Assembly (NCBI RefSeq): GCF_017377395.1
Contig: NZ_CP061800.1
Location: 682,001-746,000 of the forward strand
Source of the DNA: Desulfonema magnum
Lineage (GTDB): Bacteria > Desulfobacterota > Desulfobacteria > Desulfobacterales > 4be13
Length of the DNA: 64,000 nucleotides
Direction of reading: 5' to 3'
Positions within the stretch are counted from its first letter, which is position 1. Every line of letters starts with the position of its first letter. Shown one piece after another: positions 8,247 to 17,188 of this stretch. A program made the translations under genes and the position numbers. Under the pieces are notes generated by a model that was not told where the DNA came from, ran no database searches, and saw only the letters and a list, made by a program, of their open reading frames with translations.

Positions 8247-8780
8247 ATGGAACTAAAGCAAAAAGGCGCTGAAGCCAATGTTGGCGGCTTCAAGCAACTG
8301 ATGGTCACCATGAAATGGACAACTGCTGCTGATTTTGATCTGGGAGCGGTCTATGAAGACAAAAGCGACAAAAAAGGAATTGTCTATTTCGGTGAAATGG
8401 GAAATCTGAACAATTTTCCTTACATGCAGCTCAGCGGAGATGAAGGGGTGGGCGACACTGGCGGTGATAACGAAGAAGTCATGCGCGTCACCAAATTAGA
8501 TGATATGAAATATGTCTGGATTTTATGCTGGGACTACGGCAAGGTCCAGGACGGCTCCCCTGCCCGCTTCAAAGAGAGTGATGTCTCTCTTTCTGTTATG
8601 GATGACAAGGGCCGTACCCATAATGTCATTCTGGATACCGGAGATATGGGCAATGTGGCCCTTATTGCCACGATTGACAACACCAGTCCCATCGGGGCCA
8701 AGCTTATCAACAGCAGCAAGGCAGGGACATTGAAGGGGCTGAAAAATCTTCAGCAACTCATAGATATTATCGAAAACTGA
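8247..8780 (+). CDS. TerD-like stress protein, single domain (copy 1)
   Basis: 177 residues of the TerD/CABP family: an MELKQKG start, DFDLGAVYED, and an acidic GDEGVGDTGGDNEE segment that in TerD proteins forms a calcium site. TerD-domain proteins occur in tellurite-resistance and general stress gene clusters and are cytosolic. The ATG at 8247 is chosen because GAAGGAGG lies just upstream; a longer frame from 8217 would start inside that site. It is followed by a close paralogue and then a two-domain TerD-like protein and an M48 peptidase, all on the same strand. Confidence 0.85.
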   Translation: MELKQKGAEANVGGFKQLMVTMKWTTAADFDLGAVYEDKSDKKGIVYFGEMGNLNNFPYMQLSGDEGVGDTGGDNEEVMRVTKLDDMKYVWILCWDYGKVQDGSPARFKESDVSLSVMDDKGRTHNVILDTGDMGNVALIATIDNTSPIGAKLINSSKAGTLKGLKNLQQLIDIIEN

Positions 8781-8874
8781 TTGGAATGAGTACGAGGTGT
8801 CAGGTGCCATATAAAACTCTGAAACGTTCATGTTTCGTTGTGACCGGACGCTCATAACCATTTAAGAAAAAATT

Positions 8875-8959
8875 ATTCGGAATTCCGAACTTGCAGTCCC
8901 GGGGGACTTGGCCTGCAAGCATCGGAGATATTGCCAAACTGTAAGTTTGGCACTCCGGA
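8875..8959. repeat. Degenerate GGAGTGCCAAAC-family palindrome
   Basis: The right arm (GCCAAACTGTAAGTTTGG then CACTCCGG) is well preserved; the left arm is eroded. It sits between the two single-domain TerD-like genes. Confidence 0.6.
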
Positions 8960-8968
8960 GAGAGATAT

Positions 8969-9117
8969 AAGTACCCGATCAAAAGTTTTTTATACATCTT
9001 TTTTTCTGCGAGCAGCTGAGAAACCCGGCTTTTTCCGTCACGGGCCGCGGATTTTTCCGGTAAAAAAAGCCGGGTTTCTTCCCCGGGAAGATATCGAAAA
9101 CTTATGGTTAGGTACTT
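8969..9117. mobile_element. MITE, AAGTACC/AAACCCGGC family
   Basis: About 149 bp bounded by AAGTACCC and GGTACTT, with internal inverted arms GAAACCCGGCTTTTT and AAAAAGCCGGGTTTC. No coding content. Relatives are at 18.49, 27.77, 52.65, 58.7 and 59.6 kb. Together with the preceding palindrome it fills the gap between TerD copies 1 and 2. Confidence 0.75.
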
Positions 9118-9205
9118 ATTTATTGAAACTATGGCTGCCGGGTGAGGCAAGGACGTTTCTCCCGCTCCAAGCTTAAAAAACAATATCAACAAGGAGGGAA
9201 TTTCA

Positions 9206-9739
9206 ATGGAACTTAAACAAAAAGGTGCGGAAGCCAATGTTGGCAGTTTCAAACAACTGATGGTCACCATGAAATGGACAACCGCGGCTGATTTTGATCT
9301 GGCCGCGGCTTATGAAGACAAGAATGGAAAACAAGGACTTGTTTATTTTGGTGAATTGGGAGACCTGAACGCGTTTCCTTTCATGCAGCTCAGCGGAGAC
9401 GAGGGCGTGGGTGATACCGGCGGTGACAACGAAGAAGTCATGCGTATCACCCAGTTAGATGATATGAAATATGTCTGGATACTGTGCTGGGACTACGGCA
9501 AAGTTCAGGACGGAGCCGCTGCCCGGTTCAATGAGAGCGATGTCAGCCTTACTGTCTTAGATGACAAGGGAACCTCGCATGATGTGACCCTGGATACCGG
9601 CGATATGGGCAATGTGGCCCTCATCGCGACCATTGACAATTCCGGCCCTATCGGAGCCAAACTCGTCAACAGCAGTAAAGCAGGCACACTCAAAGGCTTG
9701 AAAAAACTTCAGGACCTGATAGACATCATTAATGGTTAG
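9206..9739 (+). CDS. TerD-like stress protein, single domain (copy 2)
   Basis: 177 residues, same length as copy 1 and very similar along its whole length, including DFDLAAAYED, the acidic GDEGVGDTGGDNEE segment and the GTLKGLKKLQ tail. A tandem duplication is the simple explanation. An AAGGAGGG ribosome site precedes the ATG. Calcium binding and a role in stress protection are inferred from the family. The downstream gap holds a heptamer repeat enclosed by an inverted repeat. Confidence 0.85.
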   Translation: MELKQKGAEANVGSFKQLMVTMKWTTAADFDLAAAYEDKNGKQGLVYFGELGDLNAFPFMQLSGDEGVGDTGGDNEEVMRITQLDDMKYVWILCWDYGKVQDGAAARFNESDVSLTVLDDKGTSHDVTLDTGDMGNVALIATIDNSGPIGAKLVNSSKAGTLKGLKKLQDLIDIING

Positions 9740-9747
9740 AAACAATT

Positions 9748-9873
9748 ATCAGTGATCAGTGACCAGTTTCGAGTTTCAAGTTTCAAGTTTCAAGTTTCAA
9801 GTTTCAAGTTTCGAGTTTCAAGTTTCGAGTTTCAACTTTCAAGTTTCAAGTTTCTGGTCACTGATCAACTGAT
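9748..9873. repeat. Heptamer array inside an inverted repeat
   Basis: About twelve 7-bp units of AAGTTTC/GAGTTTC type lie between GATCAGTGACCAG and its complement CTGGTCACTGATC. The whole block separates TerD copy 2 from the two-domain TerD gene and could form a cruciform or an RNA stem in the intercistronic region. Confidence 0.8.
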
Positions 9874-9894
9874 GAAGGAATAGGAGAGCGAACC

Positions 9895-10992
9895 ATGGAA
9901 CTCAAGCAAAAAGGAGCCAATGCAATGATCGGGGCCTTCAGTCAGATGAAGGTCTCTCTGATCTGGACTTCAGCCGTTGATCTTGACCTGATGGCGTTTT
10001 ATAAGACCAAAGACGGACAGGTCGGCGGAGTCTATTCTGATAATTATGCAGGTGGCTCACTTGGTGATCTCAACCAGTTCCCGTTTATTGAACTTTCAGG
10101 GGACGCGGGTGTCGGTGCCGTGGGCGGGGATAATCGGGAAGAACTTCGCATCACCAAACTGGATGACTTTGAAGAACTGTATATTGCCGCCGTTAATTTC
10201 ACAGACGCGTCCTCTGGTTCTGACAAAGTGTTTGCCGACTATGATGCACGCGTCGAGGTGGTAACAGACAAGGGGGACAGCCACACTGTTGCTCTGGATT
10301 CACGACAGTCAGGATCGGTGGCTGTTCTGTGTAAATTTACCAGCAGTTTCATGGGAGCTTCGCTGGTGAACAACAGCGAGGTGGTGAGTTTTGAGAATTT
10401 CAAGTCATCTGTGCCGGGCGCTTCGGCCATCAAGCTCGCCTCCAAGATAATTTTGAAACAAAAAGGAGAAAAAGCCAGTCTGATGGGCAATGATTTTCAG
10501 GCGACCCTCAGATGGAAAATGGCGGTAGATCTTGATCTCCATTGTTTTTGCACATTTAAGGGCGGACCCGAACCCCCGAAAGGATTGCTGGGCAAACTCT
10601 TTGGCGGAGGCAGTGCTTCCGGAGAGGGACATATTTATTTTGCCAAGCGCGGCAGCAAGACAAATTCACCCTGGATATATCTTGACCAGGATGCCGGCAT
10701 CGGTGACGTGGCCGGTGATAACGAGGAAAACATCTATTTTACAAAACTGGATAAGATAGAACATGCGCTGATTGTTGCGAATATTTATAACAAACCCAAT
10801 GCCAACTTTGCCAGTTATGACGGTGCTGTCATTGTTCAGGGAGGAGGACGTGAGATCGAAGTTCCCCTGACCGAACGCAAACCCGGAAGTTGGTGTGTCA
10901 TTGCCCGGATTGACAACAGCAGCGGTTCTCCGCAACTGATCAATGTCAACAAAACCCAGCGCAACAAGCCTTCTGTCAGAGAGTTTGTATGA
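9895..10992 (+). CDS. Two-domain TerD-like protein
   Basis: 365 residues with two TerD-like domains in tandem: about 1-165 (MELKQKG start, DLDLMAFY, GDAGVGAVGGDNRE) and about 180-350 (ILKQKGEKASL, DLDLHCFC, DQDAGIGDVAGDNEEN). A Gly-rich linker sits inside domain 2 near residue 230. The acidic motifs suggest calcium binding in each half. GGAGAGCG upstream serves as the ribosome site. An M48 peptidase follows 36 bases on, so they are probably co-transcribed. A paralogue is at 23982-25145 on the other strand. Confidence 0.85.
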   Translation: MELKQKGANAMIGAFSQMKVSLIWTSAVDLDLMAFYKTKDGQVGGVYSDNYAGGSLGDLNQFPFIELSGDAGVGAVGGDNREELRITKLDDFEELYIAAVNFTDASSGSDKVFADYDARVEVVTDKGDSHTVALDSRQSGSVAVLCKFTSSFMGASLVNNSEVVSFENFKSSVPGASAIKLASKIILKQKGEKASLMGNDFQATLRWKMAVDLDLHCFCTFKGGPEPPKGLLGKLFGGGSASGEGHIYFAKRGSKTNSPWIYLDQDAGIGDVAGDNEENIYFTKLDKIEHALIVANIYNKPNANFASYDGAVIVQGGGREIEVPLTERKPGSWCVIARIDNSSGSPQLINVNKTQRNKPSVREFV

Positions 10993-11028
10993 GGAGCGGA
11001 CAGGACGCGTCAGGGGACGAAGGCCAGG

Positions 11029-11877
11029 ATGATTAAAGATATCGAATCCCTGAGATTTGGCTATGAAACCGATCTGTTCAGAATCATCACGGCTCAACTT
11101 GGGAACACGCCGCTTCTGGCTCACACCAGAGCAAAAAATCTGCTTGATATCAGGCGAACGGACCTTCTTGGCGAAGCGGTCCGCATAACAGCCGATTTGC
11201 TGCCTGAAATCCACGAAACCTATCAGTCGTGTCTGGATATTCTTGGCCACGGTTTCAGCGGAGAGCTGTTTGTTCGACAGAGCATGGAGTATAACGCCAG
11301 TGTCTTCGCTCATGAGAAAAAGTTTGATGTGCTTGTACACTCCGCGTTACTGAACGATTTTACGCCGGATGAACTGGCATTTGTTTTTGGTCATGAACTG
11401 GGGCATGTGCTGTTTGAACATTCCCGGTTTTGCGTTTTTGACATTCTTTCAAATCCCGAAGGTGTGAGCCGTGACACCGCGGATATTTTATTTCGATGGT
11501 CCCGTGCCTCGGAGGTATCGGCCGACCGTGTGGGGCTGCTCTGTTGCGGAAAGCTCTCCACAGCGGTAACAGCCCTTTTCAAAACCGCCAGCGGCCTGGC
11601 CGGTATTGATATGGATCAGATGCTCCGGTCATTTCGCAGGCAGTACGAAGATTTGGAAAAACAACTCCGAGAGGCGAGTGACGACCTGAGCTGGGTACGC
11701 ACTCACCCCATGATCCCCATCCGTTTTAAAGCCCTTGAACTGGCGGCCCTGGATATTGTTGCCCTGCGGCAACAATCCGGAGGATTCTCCGGGAAAGGGT
11801 TCCGAGCCATTGATCAGCAAATCGCCGGCATTCTTGAAGCTATTGACATCAATGCTGTTTGTACCCGCATTCAGTAA
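11029..11877 (+). CDS. M48-family zinc metallopeptidase
   Basis: 282 residues with the zinc site HELGH at 122-126 and the third-ligand region SEVSADR (Glu162), as in Ste24/HtpX-type M48 peptidases. There is no signal peptide and no clear membrane span, so it is predicted to be cytosolic. Located directly after three TerD-like genes with the same orientation and closed by a long terminator hairpin, it is likely part of that stress operon. Substrate unknown. Confidence 0.85.
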   Translation: MIKDIESLRFGYETDLFRIITAQLGNTPLLAHTRAKNLLDIRRTDLLGEAVRITADLLPEIHETYQSCLDILGHGFSGELFVRQSMEYNASVFAHEKKFDVLVHSALLNDFTPDELAFVFGHELGHVLFEHSRFCVFDILSNPEGVSRDTADILFRWSRASEVSADRVGLLCCGKLSTAVTALFKTASGLAGIDMDQMLRSFRRQYEDLEKQLREASDDLSWVRTHPMIPIRFKALELAALDIVALRQQSGGFSGKGFRAIDQQIAGILEAIDINAVCTRIQ

Positions 11878-11957
11878 AAAATTCGTAATTCCGCGTTTAG
11901 GTGGTTTTTCCATCCGAATGACAAGAACCGCCTAAACGCGGAACTACGAATTTTTTA
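11876..11957. terminator. Long hairpin terminator
   Basis: Arms AAATTCGTAATTCCGCG and TTTAGGTGGTT pair with AACCGCCTAAA and CGCGGAACTACGAATTT, leaving a loop of about 20 bases and T runs on both sides. It ends the TerD-M48 unit and, read from the other strand, a gene remnant. Confidence 0.8.
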
Positions 11958-12064
11958 TTGCATGATCACCTTTTTTCCGGCAGTAAGTTCTGTAAGGGCA
12001 TCCGTATCAAGTATTTCTGCATACGATATCTTTTCCAAAAGTTTCTGAACACGCCCCTTGCCCA
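11955..12064 (-). pseudogene. Short C-terminal gene remnant
   Basis: The minus strand reads about 36 codons (GKGRVQKLLEKISYAEILD, then TDALTELTAGKKVIMQ) to a TAA next to the terminator hairpin. The composition is protein-like but no upstream part exists; the frame dissolves into A/T-rich DNA. Family not recognised. Confidence 0.3.
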
Positions 12065-12077
12065 ATAAAAAAAGCTA

Positions 12078-12242
12078 CTTAAAATGAGATTTTTGCCTTA
12101 CTTAAAAAAAATAAAATTTTTTTTGATTTTTAAAGCTGTTAGGTGTGGTTGTCGAAAAAGATTTTAAAATGAGAACTTTCAGGTCTGAGTGGGTAAAAAA
12201 ATATGAAAAAATGGCTGTTGCTTATTTGAAATGAGAATTTTG
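12078..12242. repeat. A/T-rich segment with three AAATGAGA motifs
   Basis: TTAAAATGAGATTTTT, TTTAAAATGAGAACTTT and TTTGAAATGAGAATTTT occur at about 12078, 12162 and 12226. They may be binding sites or repeat debris. No gene seen. Confidence 0.4.
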
Positions 12243-12257
12243 AACAGGAACGAAAAA

Positions 12258-12707
12258 TCAGGCTGAAAAACCCTCATAGTGCCATTTTGTAAGGGATTCT
12301 ATGTCTTTAAGAAATATTTTTCTGTTTTTTGAGGCACTGTCTTTGGCACCATCTGTAAAATAACTCGTTGTTACTATGTAACCTCTCCATACCTCATTTT
12401 CTTCAAGAACTCCTTTAAATTCCCTGACTACGCCCGGACCTATGGGATTTTCTGTATAACGTTTGCACTGAACAATAATCAGTCCTTCCGGATGCTTGGC
12501 AAATCCGTCAATTCCGTGATCATTCGACCTTTTTGTGACCCACGCTGGCAAACCGCATTCCTTAAAGAAATTCATCACATGAAGCTCGAAGTCAAACGGA
12601 TCCATGTACAGGAGCTTTTCCCGAAGGGCTTTTTCATCTTCCGGCATTTCAAACCGCCTCGGTTCGGCAGGTGATGATCTCATTATTTCCCGCATGTATT
12701 TTTTCAC
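12258..12707 (-). CDS. Mrr-type restriction endonuclease domain protein
   Basis: 149 residues with an Mrr_cat PD-(D/E)XK core: HVMNFFKECG helix, then DHGIDGFAKHPEGLIIVQCKRY giving the D...Q-x-K active site. Such enzymes cut modified or foreign DNA. The start is a GTG; the frame is still open upstream through a palindromic repeat (WERVKKYM), so the true N-terminus may have been replaced by repeat DNA. No methylase or other partner is adjacent. Confidence 0.75.
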   Translation of the reverse strand: MKKYMREIMRSSPAEPRRFEMPEDEKALREKLLYMDPFDFELHVMNFFKECGLPAWVTKRSNDHGIDGFAKHPEGLIIVQCKRYTENPIGPGVVREFKGVLEENEVWRGYIVTTSYFTDGAKDSASKNRKIFLKDIESLTKWHYEGFSA

Positions 12708-12708
12708 T

Positions 12709-12763
12709 CGTTCCCAGGCTCTGCCTGGGAACGCATACCCGAGGCTCTGCCTCGCATGGGAAC
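12709..12763. repeat. Small double palindrome
   Basis: GTTCCCAGGCTCTGCCTGGGAAC, given here as arms GTTCCCAGG / CCTGGGAAC, is followed by GAGGCTCTGCCTC. It lies at the 5' edge of the Mrr-type gene. Confidence 0.75.
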
Positions 12764-12862
12764 TTAGGCGGACAATGACACTCCCTCATATGAGAAAGCA
12801 AAAAAGGCAAAGCTGTTTTCTGATTCTGACGGATTTTGCTAAAAATGGCGTATTCTGGTTGC

Positions 12863-12935
12863 AAAAGTACAGGGAAAGGGGATAAGAAAAGGAAAAAAAT
12901 TTCTTCCCTTTCTTATCCGCTTTCCTTGTACTTTT
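12863..12935. repeat. Imperfect palindrome downstream of dockerin gene
   Basis: AAAAGTACAGGGAAAGGGG pairs with the inverse TCCGCTTTCCTTGTACTTTT further on, around a purine/pyrimidine tract. A degenerate relative lies at 17105-17155, also just past the stop of a dockerin gene. Could act as a terminator for both. Confidence 0.6.
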
Positions 12936-12970
12936 CATGCGGATGTCCTCTGGCATTTGGAATCAGATGG

Positions 12971-13885
12971 TTATTTCTGTTCTGCCACTTTTTTCAGAAT
13001 ATAAAACAGCTCCTCAGACCCCACCCTTCCGTCCTCGTTCACGTCAATACCTGACAAGGTATAATCTGACCACACCAGCAGCCCGGAGTTGTCCATTCCA
13101 GCCAGGACTTTCAAGGCGATAATGATATCCCCGAGGTCTGTTTTCCAATCCCCGCTGAGGTCGCCTCTGGGAGCCGGATCTCCGCCAGTCTGTATCACGT
13201 TGGTCTGCATGGGCAGTGAATAAACATTTTTTGTGTCCATGGCATAGACGGTGATTTTATAAACCCCCTGCCTGTCAAATGCCGTGTAATTTCCCTCGTA
13301 AATGCCGTCGCCGTCGGAATCCCCGAGTTCCGTGACAGGAAGAACAGTGATCGGCGTGTCAGCGGAATCCGAATTGTAACCCGGGGGAGTGATGACACCC
13401 CACACCCGGGCGACACCGTCCGTGTCAATCACCGGGCCTGCCCATATTGTCGCCGAGGTTTCTCCGTCCAGGGTCTGTGCGTGGGACACATCCTGTATGT
13501 TCGGCATGTCTGATGCGGGGATGTATCCTCTGCCGATCACTGTTCTGTTTATCAGGGTGTTGTCCGCCTTTTCATTGGGGATGCCGTCTCCGTCAGCATC
13601 GAGAAGAGCGGTCTGTCTGTCCTTCACCATGCTGCTGGCGAAATAAAACGCCTCGTCCAGCTCGGAGCCTTTGTATATGTATGACCAGAACTGGAAGGAA
13701 AACGACAGCCCCCCGTTGTTCATAAAAATGGCAGGTTCCTCTGCGGATGCGCTGGTGATAAGAATACGGTCTTTTCCCGCAGGCGGAAGCATCCGGGAAA
13801 GAAAGGAGCCTGATTGGCACGCATCGTAAATAAAGAGGAGCTTTCCGGCCATAAACACTGATTCATTGTCCAAACCCTGATTCAC
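12971..13885 (-). pseudogene. C13/caspase-like peptidase with dockerin domain, N-terminally truncated
   Basis: The 304-residue frame begins with the second half of a caspase-fold peptidase: LLFIYDACQSGSFL holds the catalytic Cys, but the His-containing half is absent. A middle region looks beta-rich. The C-terminus (about 243-304) is a dockerin type I domain with loops DLSGDWKTD and DVNEDGRVG. The GTG start lies inside a dispersed repeat (13873-14099) that has replaced the N-terminus. The normal protein would be secreted; this version has no signal peptide and is probably inactive. Confidence 0.75.
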
Positions 13886-14099
13886 CTGATAAAATTATTT
13901 TCAGGATTTTTGTTCAGCCGGATGCGATATACGGGTCTGGCGATCCGGACGGGTTAGTGACAGGCAGGAATTTTTCGGCTATAAGTAAACGAAATCCCTG
14001 CTTATCACTAATCCGTGTAGATAGAGGCCCTGATTTACCTGAAGCAGTCGGGCTTCTCAGAACTCGGAACCGGAAATATCTAATCTGAGCCGGGGTCTG
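13873..14099. repeat. About 225-bp dispersed repeat, copy 1
   Basis: Starts AACCCTGATTCACCTGATAA and ends near AATCTGAGCCGGGG. A nearly identical copy is at 15263-15487 and a partial third copy at 16980-17040. Copies 1 and 2 each abut the 3' side of an Rpn gene. Confidence 0.9.
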
Positions 14100-14131
14100 G
14101 CTATTCTCGGTCGTCCCTACGGGACTGGAAA

Positions 14132-15070
14132 TCAGGCAGTCCGCCGTTCAATCCACTGATAAACCGCTTCCAGGGATTCAAAATCAAGAAGCTCCTCTCC
14201 CAGTTCCAGCAGGTCATCCGGGCCCAGTTTTTCCAGTTTTGGCAGTTCCTGCTCGGGCCGAACTCTGAATTTCTTGGCAATCAGTCTCGCCAAAATTGAC
14301 CTTCCCTGCTGAATTCCCCTTTTATATCCGATTCTTTCGACACTTGTGATATACGGCATTTTTCCCTCCTTTTCAAAAACTGACACTTCCTCCCAAAACA
14401 GATCGTCCTCCTTTTCCGGCAGGAACATCACCCAGTCTATGAACCTGAACAGATTTATGATATCCTGTTTTGAGAAGCCTTTACGGTAAAGATGTCTGAT
14501 CAGGGCGATCTTTTCCAGCATCCGCTTTCTGCTGCTTCTGACAGTCGCCTTTGTCTTCAGATGCGCCAGAACAACGACCGCAAAAGGGTTGTTGCTTTTT
14601 TTAAGCGATTCCTCGTCCTTTGCGTAGTCTCCCAGCCTGACCACCGGAAAACGGAATCTGACCTCGCAGTCCCACAGTTTCTTCTCAAATTTTCCGGTAT
14701 TCTTTTTCCTTCCCGCATAGCCGATCACGGCGAAGCTCGCCGCGTGGCGGCGGTACCGGTCGTACAGCCTGTAATTGTAGATGTACATGCGCTCGGAGAA
14801 GTCCCCTTCCCCCTCTATCTGAATGTCCGCATGGATCACGGCCCAGACATCCTTCCCGTCTTTAAGCCACACCTTCACGAGCTTGTCCACATATCTCCGC
14901 CCCGTGTCCGCATCCTTTGCGATTTTTTGCAGTTCCTTGTCCAGGAATTCGTACCCCCTTTTCCAGTCAATGTCCTGAAATGCCTTCGGAAAAAAGAAGG
15001 CGATGAATTCTGGAAAATATTGCTCGATGATCTCCTTCCAGGGCGTGTCATAGTCATGTTTTTCTGTCAT
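14132..15070 (-). CDS. Rpn-family nuclease / putative transposase with DUF4351 tail (copy 1)
   Basis: 312 residues starting MTEKHDYDTPWKEI. The nuclease-like domain has VIHADIQIEG, the usual (E/D)-x-Q motif, followed by RMYIYNYRLYDRY. The C-terminal 60 residues (ARLIAKKF, LPKLEKLGPDDLLELGEELL) are a DUF4351 domain. Such proteins are linked to recombination and gene duplication. The neighbour at 15836 is almost identical, and both carry the same 5' and 3' flanks, so the whole unit has been tandemly duplicated. Confidence 0.85.
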   Translation of the reverse strand: MTEKHDYDTPWKEIIEQYFPEFIAFFFPKAFQDIDWKRGYEFLDKELQKIAKDADTGRRYVDKLVKVWLKDGKDVWAVIHADIQIEGEGDFSERMYIYNYRLYDRYRRHAASFAVIGYAGRKKNTGKFEKKLWDCEVRFRFPVVRLGDYAKDEESLKKSNNPFAVVVLAHLKTKATVRSSRKRMLEKIALIRHLYRKGFSKQDIINLFRFIDWVMFLPEKEDDLFWEEVSVFEKEGKMPYITSVERIGYKRGIQQGRSILARLIAKKFRVRPEQELPKLEKLGPDDLLELGEELLDFESLEAVYQWIERRTA

Positions 15071-15262
15071 GTTTTCAGCCTTGTTCCGCTCCTTTTGTCA
15101 GCGATTAAAATATATTTCGCCCCCGGTTATGAAAACACGGCAATCGGATTTTTTAGAAAAAATCCGATTGCCGCCGGAGCCGAAAACCCCATTTTCCCCA
15201 AAACACAGTTTCAGGATAAATGATTTTCAGGATTTTTTCAAGACTTGCAGGACAATTGTCCG

Positions 15263-15487
15263 AACCCTGATTCACCTGATAAAATGATTTCCAGGATTTT
15301 TGTTCAGCCGGATGCGATATACGGGTCTGGCGATCCGGACGGGTTAGTGACAGGCAGGAATTTTTTGGCTGTCCGCAAACGAAATCCCTGCTTATCACTA
15401 ATCCGTGTAGATAGAGGCCCTGATTTACCTGAAGCAGTCGGGCTTCTCAGAACTCGGAACCGGAAATATCTAATCTGAACCGGGGCA
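15263..15487. repeat. About 225-bp dispersed repeat, copy 2
   Basis: Nearly identical to 13873-14099. It marks the start of the second tandem unit; copy 3 at 16980-17040 is truncated after GCCGGATGCG. Confidence 0.9.
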
Positions 15488-15494
15488 GGGCCAT

Positions 15495-15835
15495 TCTCGG
15501 TCGTCCCTACGGGACTGGGGTAGCTTGGAATACCCGCCCCGGCAATGAATTGCAGGGCTATCCTCCGGGCGTCCCTACGGGACTGGGGTAGCTTGGAATA
15601 CCCGCCTCGGCAATGAATTGCCGGGCTATCCTCCGGTCGTCCCTACGGGACTGGGGTAGCTTGGAATACCCGCCCCGGCAATGAATTGCCGGGCTATCCT
15701 CCGGTCGTCCCTACGGGACTGGGGTAGCTTGGAATACCCGCCTCGGCAATGAATTGCCGGGCTATCCTCCGGTCGTCCCTACGGGACTGGGGTAGCTTGG
15801 AATACCCGCCCCGGTCGTCCCTACGGGACTGGAAA
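15495..15835. repeat. 68-bp tandem satellite, about five units
   Basis: Each unit contains GGTCGTCCCTACGGGACTGG, a GGTAGCTTGGAATACCCGCC stretch, and the palindrome CGGCAATGAATTGCCG. Units differ by only a few bases. The first Rpn copy has a single GTCGTCCCTACGGGACTGG at the same position, so the array expanded only in the second unit. A related fragment lies at 18655-18705. Confidence 0.9.
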
Positions 15836-16786
15836 TCAGGCAGTCCGCCGTTCAATCCACCGATAAACCGCTTCAAGTGATTCAAAATCAAGAAGTTCCT
15901 CTCCCAGTTCCAGCAGGTCATCCGGGCCCAGTTTTTCCAGTTTTGGCAGTTCTTGCTCCGGCCGAACTCTGAATTTTTTGGCAATCAGCCTCGCCAGCAT
16001 TGATCTCATCTGCTGAATCCCCTGTTTAATACCTCTTTTATATCCGATTCTTTCGACACTTGTGATATACGGCATTTTTCCCTCCTTTTCAAAAACTGAA
16101 ACTTCTTCCCAGAAAAGATCGTCCTCCTTTTCCGGCAGGAACATCACCCAGTCTATGAACCTGAACAGATTTATGATATCCTGTTTTGAGAAACCCTTTC
16201 TGTACAGATGTCTGATAAGGGCGATCTTCTCCCGCATCCGCTTTCTGCTGCTTCTGACAGTCGCCTTTGTTTTAAGATGTGCCAGAACGACCACCGCAAA
16301 AGGATTGTCGCTGTCTCTCAGCGATTTTTCATCCTTTGCGTAGTCTCCCAGCCTGACCACCGGAAAACGGAATCTGACCTCGCAGTCCCACAGTTTCTTC
16401 TCAAATTTTCCGGTATTCTTTTTCCTTCCCGCATAGCCGATCACGGCGAAGCTCGCCGCGTGGCGGCGGTACCGGTCGTACAGCCTGTAATTGTAGATGT
16501 ACATGCGCTCGGAGAAGTCCCCTTCCCCCTCTATCTGAATGTCCGCATGGATCACGGCCCAGACATCCTTCCCGTTTTTCAGCCACACCTTCACGAGCTT
16601 GTCCACATATCTCCGCCCCGTGTCCGCATCTTTTGCGATTTTTTGCAGTTCCTTGTCCAGGAATTCGTACCCCCTTTTCCAGTCAATGTCCTGAAACGCC
16701 TTCGGAAAAAAGAAGGCAATGAATTCTGGAAAATATTGCTCGATGATCTCCTTCCAGGGCGTGTCATAGTCATGTTTTTCTGTCAT
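15836..16786 (-). CDS. Rpn-family nuclease / putative transposase with DUF4351 tail (copy 2)
   Basis: 316 residues, nearly identical to the protein at 14132-15070. Differences are scattered substitutions and a four-residue insertion in the GIKQGIQQMRS region. Same VIHADIQ motif and DUF4351 end. The upstream flank (to about 16975) also matches copy 1. Both copies look intact. Confidence 0.85.
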   Translation of the reverse strand: MTEKHDYDTPWKEIIEQYFPEFIAFFFPKAFQDIDWKRGYEFLDKELQKIAKDADTGRRYVDKLVKVWLKNGKDVWAVIHADIQIEGEGDFSERMYIYNYRLYDRYRRHAASFAVIGYAGRKKNTGKFEKKLWDCEVRFRFPVVRLGDYAKDEKSLRDSDNPFAVVVLAHLKTKATVRSSRKRMREKIALIRHLYRKGFSKQDIINLFRFIDWVMFLPEKEDDLFWEEVSVFEKEGKMPYITSVERIGYKRGIKQGIQQMRSMLARLIAKKFRVRPEQELPKLEKLGPDDLLELGEELLDFESLEAVYRWIERRTA

Positions 16787-17188
16787 GTTTTCAGCCTTGT
16801 TCCGCTCCTTTTGTCAGCGATTAAAATATATTTCGCCCCCGGTTATGAAAACACGGCAATCGGATTTTTTAGAAAAAATCCGATTGTCGCCGAAGCCGAA
16901 GACCCCATTTTCCTTAAAAATACAATTTCAGGATAAATGACTTTCAGGATTTTTTCAAGACTTGCAGGACAATTGTCCGAACCCTGATTCACCTGATGAA
17001 ATGATTTTCAGGATTTGTGTTCAGCCGGATGCGTCTGCGGGCTTGGGAGAAATCATGAAAATTCCTTAATCCTTTAATCAGGGGTCGGACAATCTGTAAC
17101 AATGGAGAATTCTTTTCCTTTTCTTATCCGGTTTCCCTGTAGTTTTTGCAAAACTTTTTTTCCTGTAAACAGCCTTAAAAGATAAAAA

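Noticed and set aside
14492-16936. Plus-strand reading frames of about 243 residues over both Rpn genes
   Set aside because: Both copies are shadows of the minus-strand Rpn genes and are conserved only because the DNA is duplicated.
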